Shown here: in pieces, positions 27,224 to 35,689 of the stretch
Layout: every line of letters starts with the position of its first letter
Numbering within the stretch: the first letter of the stretch is position 1
Assembly: GCA_020438865.1 (NCBI GenBank)
Contig: JAGQTU010000002.1
Span: 124,001-188,000, forward strand
Length of the DNA: 64,000 nucleotides
Direction of reading: 5' to 3'
Origin: Mycobacterium sp.
GTDB lineage: Bacteria > Actinomycetota > Actinomycetes > Mycobacteriales > Mycobacteriaceae
Made by a program: the position numbers and the translations under genes
Notes under the pieces: generated by a model
The model's input: only the letters and a program-made list of their open reading frames with translations
The model's database searches: none
Told to the model about the DNA's origin: nothing

Positions 27224-28692
27224 GCCACGCGCGCGCCCGCGCCGATCGCGATGACATGCGCGGGTGATACCGGCATACGTTCGGGCAGAACGATTTTCAG
27301 CGTCCCATCGTCCACCCGCCAGTCCACCGGCTCGGGCAGGCCCAGCACCCGGACGTCGCTGACCCCGCTCGCGTCCAGGCCACGGATGCCGAACTCCCGG
27401 GTCGGCAGGTCGAGCAGGATGGCGTACACGGCGTCGTCGCGGCGCGTGAAGCGGACCTCGGTTCCCTGCGTGGTGGCCGAACTCGCGATCTGCCAGGGCC
27501 GCGTCGCATAGATCGCCTCGCCGTTCACCCGCAGCCACTCGCCCAGCTCCCGCAGCGGCGCGCACTGCTGCTCCGGGACGCGGCCCTGCTCGTCCGGCCC
27601 CACACCGATGAGCAGATTGCCGTTCTTGGCGACGATGTCGGCGAAGGACCGCACGAGTTCCGTGCCGGTGACGATGTCCTCGGGGCGTTCGTTGCGATTG
27701 GCACCGAACGAGTGACCCACCCCGCGGGTGGACTCCCACTTCTTCGGCTGGATCGTCTCGAAGGCGGCATACTCCGGGGTCCGGATGTCGAAATGGTGGT
27801 TGGCGGGAAACGTCAGCGACTTGTAGCGGTCGGGTACCAGCGGCCAGAGTCGTTGTACCGCAAGGCCGGCCAGGCGGGAGACGGAATCGGTCACCGGCCC
27901 GCGGCGCCCGGGCGGCTCGACCCATCGGTCGTTGATTACACCGTCGGGCACCGCGTTGTAGTACGCCGCGAACAAGGCCGGCAGGTCGCCCCCTGTGGGC
28001 CAACAGATGTCGTTCCACAGCACCGACGGCCGGTATCGGCCGATCAGCTCGCGCACATGCGCCGTGGCGTAGTCCACGTAGTCGGGCGAATCGGGGACCG
28101 CCAGGAAGCTGTCGGCCAGGCTCTTGACCATCGCGTCGTTGTACGGCCAGTCGTATCCGCCCGAGTAGTACAGCCCCATCCGCAGGCCGGCGTCCAGCAC
28201 GGCGCGGCGCAGATCGCCCACGATGTCGCGGCGGGCGTGATAGCGACCCTTGCGGGGGTGCGGAATGTCGGTGGGCCACAGGCAGAATCCGTCGTGGTGT
28301 TTGGTGGTGAGCACCACGTACCCGGCCCCGGCATCACGGCAGAACGTGGCGATCGCATCCATGTCGGCCGCGGCGCTGCCGTCGTCAAAGGCCGGGATGA
28401 AGTCGTCGTAGGTCGCGTCCGGGCCGTAGGTCTGGCGTTGATGGTGCCAGGTCGGGCTGCCCGTCAGTCGGCTGGTGTTGAGGTACCACTCCGCATAGGG
28501 GTTGTCCCGCAGCATATCCGCGGGGCCCTTCTCCTTCAGCAGTCGCTGGATGTCGGGCACCTGGGGGGCCCAGCCGGGTACCGAATAGAGCCCCCAGTGC
28601 AGGAATACGCCGAGTTTGGCATCGTCGTACCACTGCGGAAGGGCATGCGCGCCAACGGATTCCCAGGTGGGCTGGTAGGTCGGTAAGGCCAC
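27211..28692 (-). CDS. alpha-L-fucosidase, glycoside hydrolase family 29
   Basis: A 493-residue GH29 enzyme. Near the N-terminus it has KLGVFLHWGLYSVPGWAP. YVVLTTKHHDGFCLWPT contributes substrate-binding His residues, and the catalytic nucleophile Asp is most likely in LWNDICWP. Family enzymes release alpha-L-fucose from glycans with retention. No signal peptide is present, so it acts inside the cell, unlike many exported fucosidases. The start is a GTG with a weak ribosome site. It is 25 bp downstream of the Ser/Thr-rich exported protein gene and may share its transcript. Confidence 0.9.
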   Translation of the reverse strand: MALPTYQPTWESVGAHALPQWYDDAKLGVFLHWGLYSVPGWAPQVPDIQRLLKEKGPADMLRDNPYAEWYLNTSRLTGSPTWHHQRQTYGPDATYDDFIPAFDDGSAAADMDAIATFCRDAGAGYVVLTTKHHDGFCLWPTDIPHPRKGRYHARRDIVGDLRRAVLDAGLRMGLYYSGGYDWPYNDAMVKSLADSFLAVPDSPDYVDYATAHVRELIGRYRPSVLWNDICWPTGGDLPALFAAYYNAVPDGVINDRWVEPPGRRGPVTDSVSRLAGLAVQRLWPLVPDRYKSLTFPANHHFDIRTPEYAAFETIQPKKWESTRGVGHSFGANRNERPEDIVTGTELVRSFADIVAKNGNLLIGVGPDEQGRVPEQQCAPLRELGEWLRVNGEAIYATRPWQIASSATTQGTEVRFTRRDDAVYAILLDLPTREFGIRGLDASGVSDVRVLGLPEPVDWRVDDGTLKIVLPERMPVSPAHVIAIGAGARVAQPR

Positions 28693-28717
28693 GCGGCGGC
28701 CGGCCGAGAGGCGCTTC

Positions 28718-30361
28718 TTAGGCGACCAGTTCGAGGTGGCGACGCCCGCGGCGCGCCTTGGGCTGGGCCTCGACGGCGACTGCGGCGGCCTTCTTCGGGC
28801 TGACCGCGATGAAGGAGCCGGTGCGAACGACGCCCAGCGGGCCGGCCGGAGCGAAGCGCATGATGCCCGTCATCTCCATCGCGAACCCGAACTTGGCCTG
28901 GCGGTGTCCGATGCGGACGCCGGTGGCGAAGAACACCAGTAGCCCGGCCAGGCCCGGCAGCGCGGCCAGGGCCAGTTCGGCCAGCGAGACCGTGCGCAAC
29001 GCCTCCCGCAACGCCTGTGCGATCTGGCTCGGCAGGTTCGCCAGCGGGCTAGCGGTCGACGCCGGCGCGGTGGCCTGCGGGGGTGCGACAGCGATGCCGA
29101 ACGGCGCCGACAGCAGCTGGGGGGTCAGCGCCGCGGCCGGGCCGGAGAGCGGCGTGATGAACGTGCGGGGCAGCTCCCCGGCCGCCGGCATCACCGCGGG
29201 CGCCACCGTGGCGATCGCCGTTGTCCAGGTTGCCATGAGGCCCTTGGCCTGCATGCTCATTTCAGGGATGGCCCCAGATACGCCCCAGTTGGGTACCAAG
29301 GCATGGACGACGGAACGGACTATGACCTCGACGTCCGCCATCAAGTTCAGGACCGGCGCTAGCAGCTTGGGTATCTGCGCCATCAACTGCATCAGCGGTT
29401 CGACCAACCCGGGAGCGATCGGCTGCAACACAGACGGCAGTTGGGCGACCGCGTTGACGAAGGACTGAACCGCATCCGTCAGCGGCGTCGCCATCGGGTC
29501 GAAGGTCGCCGTCGCATTCCGGGTGGTGCTCGCCGTGGTCGCAGCCGATGTGGTGGTCGGCGACTGGGTCGCCGAGTCGTTGGCCGGGTCGGTGGCCGCC
29601 GCGAATGTCGTAGCAGTCTTGGAACTGCTAGCCCCCTCGGTCGGGGTCGACGACCCCTCGCCCTGCTTGGCGGCAGTCGCCGAGGTGGGCGACGAGCCTT
29701 CGTCGGGCTTCGTGGTGGTCGCGGCGACGGTCACGGCGGCTTCCGCCGGGGTGGTGGCCGCGCTGGCCGGCGTCGAGGAGGTTTCATCGGGCGCCACGGT
29801 GTCCGCCGCGACCGTGGCGGCGGCCGGGGCGCTGTCCGCGGCGGCCGGTGTCGACGAGTCGGCGGCCGGGGTGGTCAGCTTGGCCGTCGAGGACGACGAC
29901 GGCGACGAGGAGTCGCTGGCGGCGGTGCTGGTCGTCGACGCCGACGGGTCACCCTGGCGGACCGTGCTGGTCCCGGACGCGGTGACCACGCCGGGGGCCG
30001 CCGAAGTGGGGCCCGCCGCCGGCTGCGGGGAGCGCTTCTGTCCGGGACCCCGGACAGTGCTGAGGTCGTGCAGGGTCTTCAGGATGCTGGCTATGGGGCC
30101 GCGGCGGCGCGGGCCGGGGGCAACAGTGCTGGTGTTAGCGGTGCTGGCGGTGGTGGCGGTGCCGCTATCGGTGCTGCTCGAGCTGGTGGAGCTGGTGGAG
30201 CTGCTCGAGCTGGTGGAACTGGTGGAGTCGCTGGAAGTGCCGGTGCTGCTCGATCCGGTGCTGTCCGGGGCCGCCGCGGCAATGCCGCCGCTACCAGCCA
30301 AAAGCACACCGCTGGCCAGCACGCAGGCGCCGAAGACGGCGCTCACATGGGTACGGACCAC
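28718..30361 (-). CDS. large Ser/Thr/Ala-rich exported surface protein
   Basis: About 547 residues. The GTG at 30361 has a GGGGAG site and starts a signal peptide ending near IAAAAPDS. A Ser/Thr run (about 35-70) is followed by PGPRRRGPIASILKTLHDL, a roughly 200-residue low-complexity Ala/Ser/Thr region and a more ordered 300-residue C-terminal part. Near the end are a hydrophobic stretch (about 460-485) and the conserved tail FAMEMTGIMRFAPAGPLGVVRTGS. This tail recurs in mycobacterial exported proteins. The Ser/Thr region is a likely O-mannosylation target. Function unknown. Confidence 0.75.
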   Translation of the reverse strand: MVRTHVSAVFGACVLASGVLLAGSGGIAAAAPDSTGSSSTGTSSDSTSSTSSSSSTSSTSSSSTDSGTATTASTANTSTVAPGPRRRGPIASILKTLHDLSTVRGPGQKRSPQPAAGPTSAAPGVVTASGTSTVRQGDPSASTTSTAASDSSSPSSSSTAKLTTPAADSSTPAAADSAPAAATVAADTVAPDETSSTPASAATTPAEAAVTVAATTTKPDEGSSPTSATAAKQGEGSSTPTEGASSSKTATTFAAATDPANDSATQSPTTTSAATTASTTRNATATFDPMATPLTDAVQSFVNAVAQLPSVLQPIAPGLVEPLMQLMAQIPKLLAPVLNLMADVEVIVRSVVHALVPNWGVSGAIPEMSMQAKGLMATWTTAIATVAPAVMPAAGELPRTFITPLSGPAAALTPQLLSAPFGIAVAPPQATAPASTASPLANLPSQIAQALREALRTVSLAELALAALPGLAGLLVFFATGVRIGHRQAKFGFAMEMTGIMRFAPAGPLGVVRTGSFIAVSPKKAAAVAVEAQPKARRGRRHLELVA

Positions 30362-30550
30362 GACTGACTCCCCGGCTTCTTCAGGACGTTCGTCCACGAT
30401 ACAGGTGCTTGACGATACTCTAAAGCGGCGACGTGTCTGGCATTACGGCTTCACTTTTTCGACAGGTGTAAAACTCGTCACAGCGGCCGCCGTGGCGGTC
30501 AACCATCCGAAGCCCGAGTTTGCGCGGTCGCGCCGAGCGAAGGGGCCGAA

Positions 30551-31036
30551 ATGAGACGCACCGTCCATGTCCGCTCAGCAGCGCTGATGGCGACCAGTCT
30601 GCTCGCCGTCGCCTGCGGCAATTCTTCGACCTCGACCAGCACGTCGACGGTGACTGTGACCGGCGCCACATCGGGGTCGCCCACCAGCACAACGGCCACC
30701 GTGGATCTGCCGTCGTTGCTGCCCGTGCCGGCCGGCAATCAGCGCGCGGACGGTCCCGACCCGGTCGGCGAGAACGGCATCCACAAGCACTTCCTGGTGA
30801 ACGGCGCGCCGACCGACGTGATGAACGCCTACAAGACCACGCTTGAGGGCGGCGGCTGGTCGCTCACGGTCCAGAACTCCGGCGGCGGCGGTGGCGGCGG
30901 CGGTGCCACCTACACCGGCACCAACGGCACCGCCTATGGGGTGTTCAGCGGGGGCGGGTACGGCAGCACGACCGATATCGACGCCTGCGTGTGGCCGGCC
31001 AAGCCCGCCGACACCAACTGCGGCCAGCAGAACTGA
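30551..31036 (+). CDS. lipoprotein with glycine run
   Basis: A 161-residue lipoprotein. The signal peptide ends in the lipobox LAVAC (Cys22). A Ser/Thr-rich linker follows, then a conserved core (VGENGIHKHFLVNGAPTDVM). A run of eight glycines near residue 112 interrupts it, and two Cys near the C-terminus may pair. AAGGGG-like sequence precedes the ATG at 30551. Similar small lipoproteins are common in mycobacteria without known activity. Its stop is 4 bp from that of the convergent GH2 gene. Confidence 0.8.
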   Translation: MRRTVHVRSAALMATSLLAVACGNSSTSTSTSTVTVTGATSGSPTSTTATVDLPSLLPVPAGNQRADGPDPVGENGIHKHFLVNGAPTDVMNAYKTTLEGGGWSLTVQNSGGGGGGGGATYTGTNGTAYGVFSGGGYGSTTDIDACVWPAKPADTNCGQQN

Positions 31037-31040
31037 GCGT

Positions 31041-32915
31041 TCAGCGGCGGATGTCGCGCGGGTCGGCCGTCGGCGTGCCCGCCGCGATCACCGCCCGACT
31101 CCGTTCCGCGACAACGGGAATCGGCATCTTGACCACCCAGCGGTCATAGCTCAGGAACCCATTGACCTCGTTCTCGACGTCGGTCGTCTGGGTGTAGATC
31201 GCCCCCGACAGCCCGTCCCTGCGGACGATGTCCTCCAGCGCGCGGCTGAGCTCGACGTAGCGCTGGGTCAGCCGAGCGGGGTTTCCGGCCATCTCGTAGG
31301 CCTCCGGCCGGCCCGGCCAGCGGTTCCGGTCGACCGCCAGGCCCAGTCCGCCGTATTCGCCGTCGACCCGCACCCGCCGGTCCCGGCGCGCCGGCCGACC
31401 GGGCCCGACGTAGGTATGGTCGTCGTAGATGTCGCCGGCCCCGGTGTCACCTCGGGACTTGCAGCAGTTCACCCCACTGTTGGCGTCGACCATCCGGGTC
31501 GGGTCGGCGGCCTTCACCAGGCCGGCGATGCGGGCGGCGTCGTATTCACCCCAGCCCTCGTTGAACGGCACCCAGCCGACGATCGACGTCACGCTGCGGA
31601 GTTGGTCGATCGTCTCCGACAGTTCGCGCTCGAAGTTCGCCTTGGCCACGGGCGGCGGATCCGGGGCCCGGCCGACCGGCACCGCGAGCGACACGTAAAG
31701 CGACGGCATGTCCTGCCACACCAGCAGCCCGAGCCGGTCGGCCCAGTAGTACCAGCGCGCCGGTTCGACCTTCGCGTGCTTGCGCACGAAGTTCATCCCC
31801 AGCTCCTTGATCCGCTGCAGGTCGGACTTCAGTGCGTCGTCGGTGGGTGCGGTGTAGATGCCGTCGGGCCAGTAGCCCTGGTCGAGCGGGCCGTGCAGGA
31901 AGGTGATCCTGCCGTTGAGCGCGATCCTGGGCCTGCCCTTCGCGTCGGGGACGGTGCCGATCGTGCGGAGACCGGAGTAGCTGGACACCACGTCGACCAC
32001 CGCCCCGCAGGGGCGCACCAACGCCACCTTCAGGTCGTACAGGTAGGGGTCGTCGGGCGTCCACAGGTGCGGCGCCGGGATCGGGAGGCGGATCGGCCGG
32101 CCCGCGGCGCCGGAGGCCATCGCAACCACGCGGCCGCCGCGTTGGGCGACGAATGCCACGGCACGCTCGACCGTGGTCCCGGAAGCCCTTGGCGTGACGG
32201 TCAGCCCGGTCAGATCCGGGACGATGTCGAGTCTGTCGATGTGGGCGGCGCGCACCGGCTCCATCCACACCGTCTGCCAGATCCCCGATGCGCCGGTGTA
32301 GAACAGCCCGCGGGGGTTGGTGCGCTGCTTTCCGACCGGGAATGCGTTGGCCTCGTTGCGGTCCCGCGCCCGCACGATGATCTCCTGCGGGCCCGGCCCG
32401 CGCAGCGCCGCGGTCACGTCGGCGCTGAACTCGGTGTAGCCGCCCTCGTGGTGGGCCACCTGCCGGCCGTTGAGCCAGACGGTGGCGATCTGGTCGACCG
32501 CGCCGAAATGCAGCAGCACGTGCTGGCCCCCCCACGAGCTGGGCAGTTTGAACACCTTGCGGTACCACATCTCGTCGTCATGGCGACCGATGCCGGACAG
32601 CGCCGACTCGGTGGGATAGGGAACGAGGATCTGTTCGCGGTAGGCGGCCGGCGGGGGCGGCGGCGCATCTGCCGGGGCCCCCCGCCGCCCGGTGTAGCCC
32701 CACACGCCGTTGAGGTTCAGCCACTGCTTGCGCACCAGCTGCGGGCGTGGGTACTCGGGCAGCGCGTTGGCGGGCCCCACCAGGTGGGTCCACGGGGTGG
32801 GGAGCAAAGCGGGCTTGGGGTGCCACATGACGGCCGCTCCGACCGGCGCCTGCCCGGTCAGCAGGAAGGCCGCGAGGGCCAGCGCCACTACCGCGATACG
32901 GCTGATCCACACCAT
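31041..32915 (-). CDS. exported glycoside hydrolase family 2 enzyme
   Basis: About 624 residues. The ATG at 32915 has GAGGAAA upstream and starts a signal peptide (VALALAAFLLTGQAPVGAA). The order is a sugar-binding jelly-roll, an immunoglobulin-like domain and a TIM barrel, as in beta-galactosidases and beta-glucuronidases. The acid/base Glu is in VPFNEGWGEYD (Asn-Glu pair), the nucleophile Glu probably in VDGEYGGLG. It should act outside the membrane on a plant or envelope glycan. The substrate is not determinable. The longer frame to 33086 lacks a ribosome site. Confidence 0.88.
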   Translation of the reverse strand: MVWISRIAVVALALAAFLLTGQAPVGAAVMWHPKPALLPTPWTHLVGPANALPEYPRPQLVRKQWLNLNGVWGYTGRRGAPADAPPPPPAAYREQILVPYPTESALSGIGRHDDEMWYRKVFKLPSSWGGQHVLLHFGAVDQIATVWLNGRQVAHHEGGYTEFSADVTAALRGPGPQEIIVRARDRNEANAFPVGKQRTNPRGLFYTGASGIWQTVWMEPVRAAHIDRLDIVPDLTGLTVTPRASGTTVERAVAFVAQRGGRVVAMASGAAGRPIRLPIPAPHLWTPDDPYLYDLKVALVRPCGAVVDVVSSYSGLRTIGTVPDAKGRPRIALNGRITFLHGPLDQGYWPDGIYTAPTDDALKSDLQRIKELGMNFVRKHAKVEPARWYYWADRLGLLVWQDMPSLYVSLAVPVGRAPDPPPVAKANFERELSETIDQLRSVTSIVGWVPFNEGWGEYDAARIAGLVKAADPTRMVDANSGVNCCKSRGDTGAGDIYDDHTYVGPGRPARRDRRVRVDGEYGGLGLAVDRNRWPGRPEAYEMAGNPARLTQRYVELSRALEDIVRRDGLSGAIYTQTTDVENEVNGFLSYDRWVVKMPIPVVAERSRAVIAAGTPTADPRDIRR

Positions 32916-33340
32916 GACTGTTTCCTCGACGCACATCAATGGGTACGGCGAAGCCCCGCCGCAGCTGTCCACAGCAAAGGAATCGGTCCGGTTGCGGCCC
33001 GCCGGAACTCGGCGATTCCCGGTGGGGCCGCCCACGTGGGGCGCAGACGATGCGAATGCCGAGGGCACTGTAGCGTGCCACCGCACACGATCGGTAGCGA
33101 AAACGAAATCAGTTCTGCCAGATAATTTTCAGTGCAAAATCATCCGGGCCGGACGGTGTCGTGGCCGTGCCGCGCCGGCCCCGCGGACCTGCGCGTACCC
33201 GGCCGCTTCGGGGGTGGGGCCATCCGCACCGCTGGGCGGCGGGCACCGCAGTCGAGCAACATCGGGTGCGCCGTCGGGGTCGAGGCCGCCGGCCGGGTGC
33301 ACCGCTCGCCGGACCGGGGGCACTCCCCTAGTCTGGCGTG
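32916..33340. other. intergenic region between GH2 and MOSC genes
   Basis: 425 bp between divergent genes. I see no credible coding sequence; the open frames are Arg/Pro/Gly-rich shadows. An AT-rich pocket at about 33100-33140 is the likely promoter zone. No palindromic operator was recognised. Confidence 0.5.
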
Positions 33341-33994
33341 ATGGCGCACGTGGAGTCGGTCAATCTGGCCCGGGTCCGGGTGAACCCCGATCCGAAGGCG
33401 CGTGGGAAATCGACGGGCATCGACAAGGTGCCGACCGACGAGGCGGTGAGGGTGCGGGCGCCGGGCCCGACGGGCAGCGGGCTGACCGGCGACACCATCG
33501 GCAACCACAAGCTGCACGGTGGGGACGATCAGGCCGTGTACGCCTATGCACGCGAGGACCTCGACGGGTGGGAGACCGAACTGGCGCGCCCGATCAGCAG
33601 CGGCATGTTCGGCGAGAACCTCACCACCGCCGGCGTCGAGGTGACCGGCGCCCGGATCGGCGAGCGCTGGCGGATCGGCACCGACGGCCTGCTGCTGGAG
33701 GTCTCGGCGCCCCGGACGCCGTGCCGGACGTTCGCGGCGTTTCTGGCGGCCGACCGGTGGATCAAGACGTTCACGCGGGCGGCAAGGCCTGGTGCCTACC
33801 TGCGGGTGATCTCGCCCGGGACGGTGCGGGCCGGTGACCCGATCGTGGTCGACCATCGCCCCGAGCACGACGTGACGATCGAGTTGGCGTTTCGTGCCCG
33901 GATGTCCGAGCCGGGCCTGCTGCCGAAGTTGTTGGTGGCCGACGCGCTGTCGGCCGATCTCAAGGCATACGCGGGCCGGCGGGCCGGAAGCTAG
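33341..33994 (+). CDS. MOSC domain protein (YiiM-like)
   Basis: A 217-residue MOSC protein. KLHGGDDQAVYAYAREDLDGW and MFGENLTTAGV are family hallmarks, and the conserved Cys is in APRTPCRTF (about 128). MOSC proteins handle the molybdenum cofactor; YiiM-type members take part in reducing N-hydroxylated compounds. No molybdenum genes adjoin. The ATG at 33341 is chosen over the GTG one codon upstream. Convergent with the MpaB-like gene. Confidence 0.9.
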   Translation: MAHVESVNLARVRVNPDPKARGKSTGIDKVPTDEAVRVRAPGPTGSGLTGDTIGNHKLHGGDDQAVYAYAREDLDGWETELARPISSGMFGENLTTAGVEVTGARIGERWRIGTDGLLLEVSAPRTPCRTFAAFLAADRWIKTFTRAARPGAYLRVISPGTVRAGDPIVVDHRPEHDVTIELAFRARMSEPGLLPKLLVADALSADLKAYAGRRAGS

Positions 33995-34000
33995 CCCGGA

Positions 34001-35005
34001 TCACAGCATCTGCTCGACCTTGTCGCGGCTGCGGACGGGATCGCTGCCCAGCACGTAGGCCGGTTCGGTGTGGTCGACGATCGTGCCGTTGGCCACCCGG
34101 CGCTGCGCCTGCTGGAACTCGGGGAGCTGACCCATCGCGGCGCGGGTGCCGTTGATGGCGGCCCAGGTGGCGGCGCGGCGGGCGGCGCGCTCGACCGGGT
34201 GCGGCGGCTTGTGGGAGATCAGTTCGGCGGCCCACTCGGGCATCGCGTCGCGGATGGCCCAGTCGAAGAACTTCGCGGTGGCCGGGACGTCGGGGTTGCT
34301 CATCAGGTTGGCGCCGGTGGACATCGCGGCGCCGTGCGTCAGCGCGAGGCGGGGCAGGTACGACCGCAGGCAGTCCGCCGTCTCGGCCTTGGTGGACGGT
34401 AGATCGGTACCGCCGAGCGCGTGCCCGACCCGAACGAATTCGGCGTAGTAGCGGTCGATGTCGCGCAGCGGCATCGGGTGGTAGAGCTCGTGCGCGGTGG
34501 CGATACCCCAGACCACGGTGGCGTAGTTCCAGCGCAGCCACTCCGGGTCGTCGGCGTCGTAGGGCAGGCCGTCGGGCCGGACTCCCTTGATGGTGTGGTG
34601 CATCGCGCGCACCGTCTGGGCCACCTTCTCGGCGGTGCGGGTCGACCCGTAGGCGGTGCCGATGAAGAACGCCAGCGAGTGGGCCAGCCGGGTCTGGGCG
34701 CCTTCGACGTCGATGCGGCCGGTCGGCGTGCCGTCCTCATCGCGCTCGACCAGCCGGGAGTGGTCCGAGCCCATCCAGAAGATGCTGGGGTCCAGCCGCT
34801 CCATGAAGGCGGCGCACTGCAGGCCGAAGATGAGCGCGGAGGTGTGGGAGTGCACGTGCCACACCGCGCTGCCGGGTCCGAACCAACCCGGATCGCCCTC
34901 CGGCTCGACGAACTCCAGCCCGCGGAAGAATCGCCGGCGAATGTCCCTGTCGAAGTCGGACCGCACCTTCTCCTCGACGATCTGATGTGGCAGCAGCAGT
35001 TTCAT
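34001..35005 (-). CDS. MpaB-family oxygenase-like protein (DUF2236)
   Basis: A 334-residue helical protein. GPGSAVWHVHSHTSALIFGLQCAAFMERLDP (about 43-73) and RLAHSLAFFIGTAYGST with a later WNYATVVWGIATAHELYHP carry the conserved His residues proposed to bind heme or iron in this family (latex-clearing protein Lcp is a relative). The substrate is unknown; mycobacteria encode many paralogs. It is transcribed divergently from a TetR regulator with a 27-bp palindromic site between, so it is probably that regulator's target. Confidence 0.88.
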   Translation of the reverse strand: MKLLLPHQIVEEKVRSDFDRDIRRRFFRGLEFVEPEGDPGWFGPGSAVWHVHSHTSALIFGLQCAAFMERLDPSIFWMGSDHSRLVERDEDGTPTGRIDVEGAQTRLAHSLAFFIGTAYGSTRTAEKVAQTVRAMHHTIKGVRPDGLPYDADDPEWLRWNYATVVWGIATAHELYHPMPLRDIDRYYAEFVRVGHALGGTDLPSTKAETADCLRSYLPRLALTHGAAMSTGANLMSNPDVPATAKFFDWAIRDAMPEWAAELISHKPPHPVERAARRAATWAAINGTRAAMGQLPEFQQAQRRVANGTIVDHTEPAYVLGSDPVRSRDKVEQML

Positions 35006-35031
35006 GTCGCCGGCTCCTTCTGGTCACGGTC

Positions 35032-35058
35032 GTAGCCAAAACTAGCATGTTTGGCTAC
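35032..35058. promoter_or_regulatory. palindromic operator between MpaB-like and tetR genes
   Basis: GTAGCCAAA (35032-35040) and TTTGGCTAC (35050-35058) are perfect 9-bp inverted repeats separated by 9 bp, in an 82-bp divergent promoter region. This is the expected position and form of a TetR-family operator for mutual control. Confidence 0.75.
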
Positions 35059-35087
35059 ACCTGTCACCAAACGCGTATCCTCGACCC

Positions 35088-35687
35088 ATGACGCGCGCGA
35101 CCAGATGGGCCGGGGTGTCGCCCACCGATCGCCAGGCGGAGCGGCGCGCCCTGCTGGTCGCCGCCGCGTTCGAACTCTTCGGCGACGGCGGGGAGGGCGC
35201 CGTCTCGGTGCGCTCGGTGTGCCGTGCGGCCGAACTGAACACGCGCTACTTCTACGAGAGCTTCACCGACACCGACGAACTTCTCGGCGCCGTCTACGAC
35301 GAGGTGGCGGCCACGCTCGGCGAACTGCTGGCCGCGGCCATGGGCGGCGCCCCGAACGACGACCGGGCCCGCCTCAAGGCCGGTATCCGGGCGGTCCTCG
35401 ACTTCAGCTCCGCCGACCCGCGGCGCGGCAGGATCCTGTTCACCGAGGCCCGGACGAACCCCGTGCTCGCCGCGCGACGGACCATGGCCCAGGACAACCT
35501 CCGCGAGTTGGTGCTGAGCGAGGGCAGGCGTGCGTCACCCGAGAACGACAGTGTCGCAACCGAAGTCGGCGCCGCGATGTACGCCGGCGCGATGGCCGAG
35601 CTGGCCCAGCAGTGGCTGGCCGGCACCCTGGGCGACGACCTGGATGCGGTCGTCACGCACGCGGTGGCGCTGCTCGTGCCCGCCTGA
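35088..35687 (+). CDS. TetR-family regulator
   Basis: A 199-residue regulator. The helix-turn-helix is at about 40-62 (VSVRSVCRAAELNTRYFYESF), followed by an all-helical ligand-binding domain. The C-terminal domain is typical of mycobacterial TetR proteins that neighbour DUF2236 genes. It probably binds the palindrome at 35032-35058 and represses the MpaB-like gene and itself. Its stop is 2 bp from that of the convergent GMC oxidoreductase gene. Confidence 0.88.
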   Translation: MTRATRWAGVSPTDRQAERRALLVAAAFELFGDGGEGAVSVRSVCRAAELNTRYFYESFTDTDELLGAVYDEVAATLGELLAAAMGGAPNDDRARLKAGIRAVLDFSSADPRRGRILFTEARTNPVLAARRTMAQDNLRELVLSEGRRASPENDSVATEVGAAMYAGAMAELAQQWLAGTLGDDLDAVVTHAVALLVPA

Positions 35688-35689
35688 GC

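Noticed and set aside
29441..30554. Two long plus-strand frames (Gly/Arg-rich and Val/Ala-rich)
   Set aside because: They mirror the Ser/Thr/Ala-rich low-complexity gene on the minus strand; that gene has a ribosome site and signal peptide.
30886..30905. Glycine-codon run as a possible repeat array or CRISPR-like feature
   Set aside because: It is a short coding homopolymer within a lipoprotein gene; no repeated spacer structure exists.
32960..32980. CTGTCCACAGC resembling part of a DnaA box
   Set aside because: A single partial match without further boxes, AT-rich unwinding region or dnaA/dnaN genes does not support an origin.
30843..33125. 760-codon plus-strand frame
   Set aside because: Antisense to the GH2 gene, which has a signal peptide and both catalytic Glu motifs.
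33129..33323. 64-codon minus-strand frame upstream of the MOSC gene
   Set aside because: Pro/Arg/Ala-rich with no ribosome site or recognisable motif; treated as noncoding.
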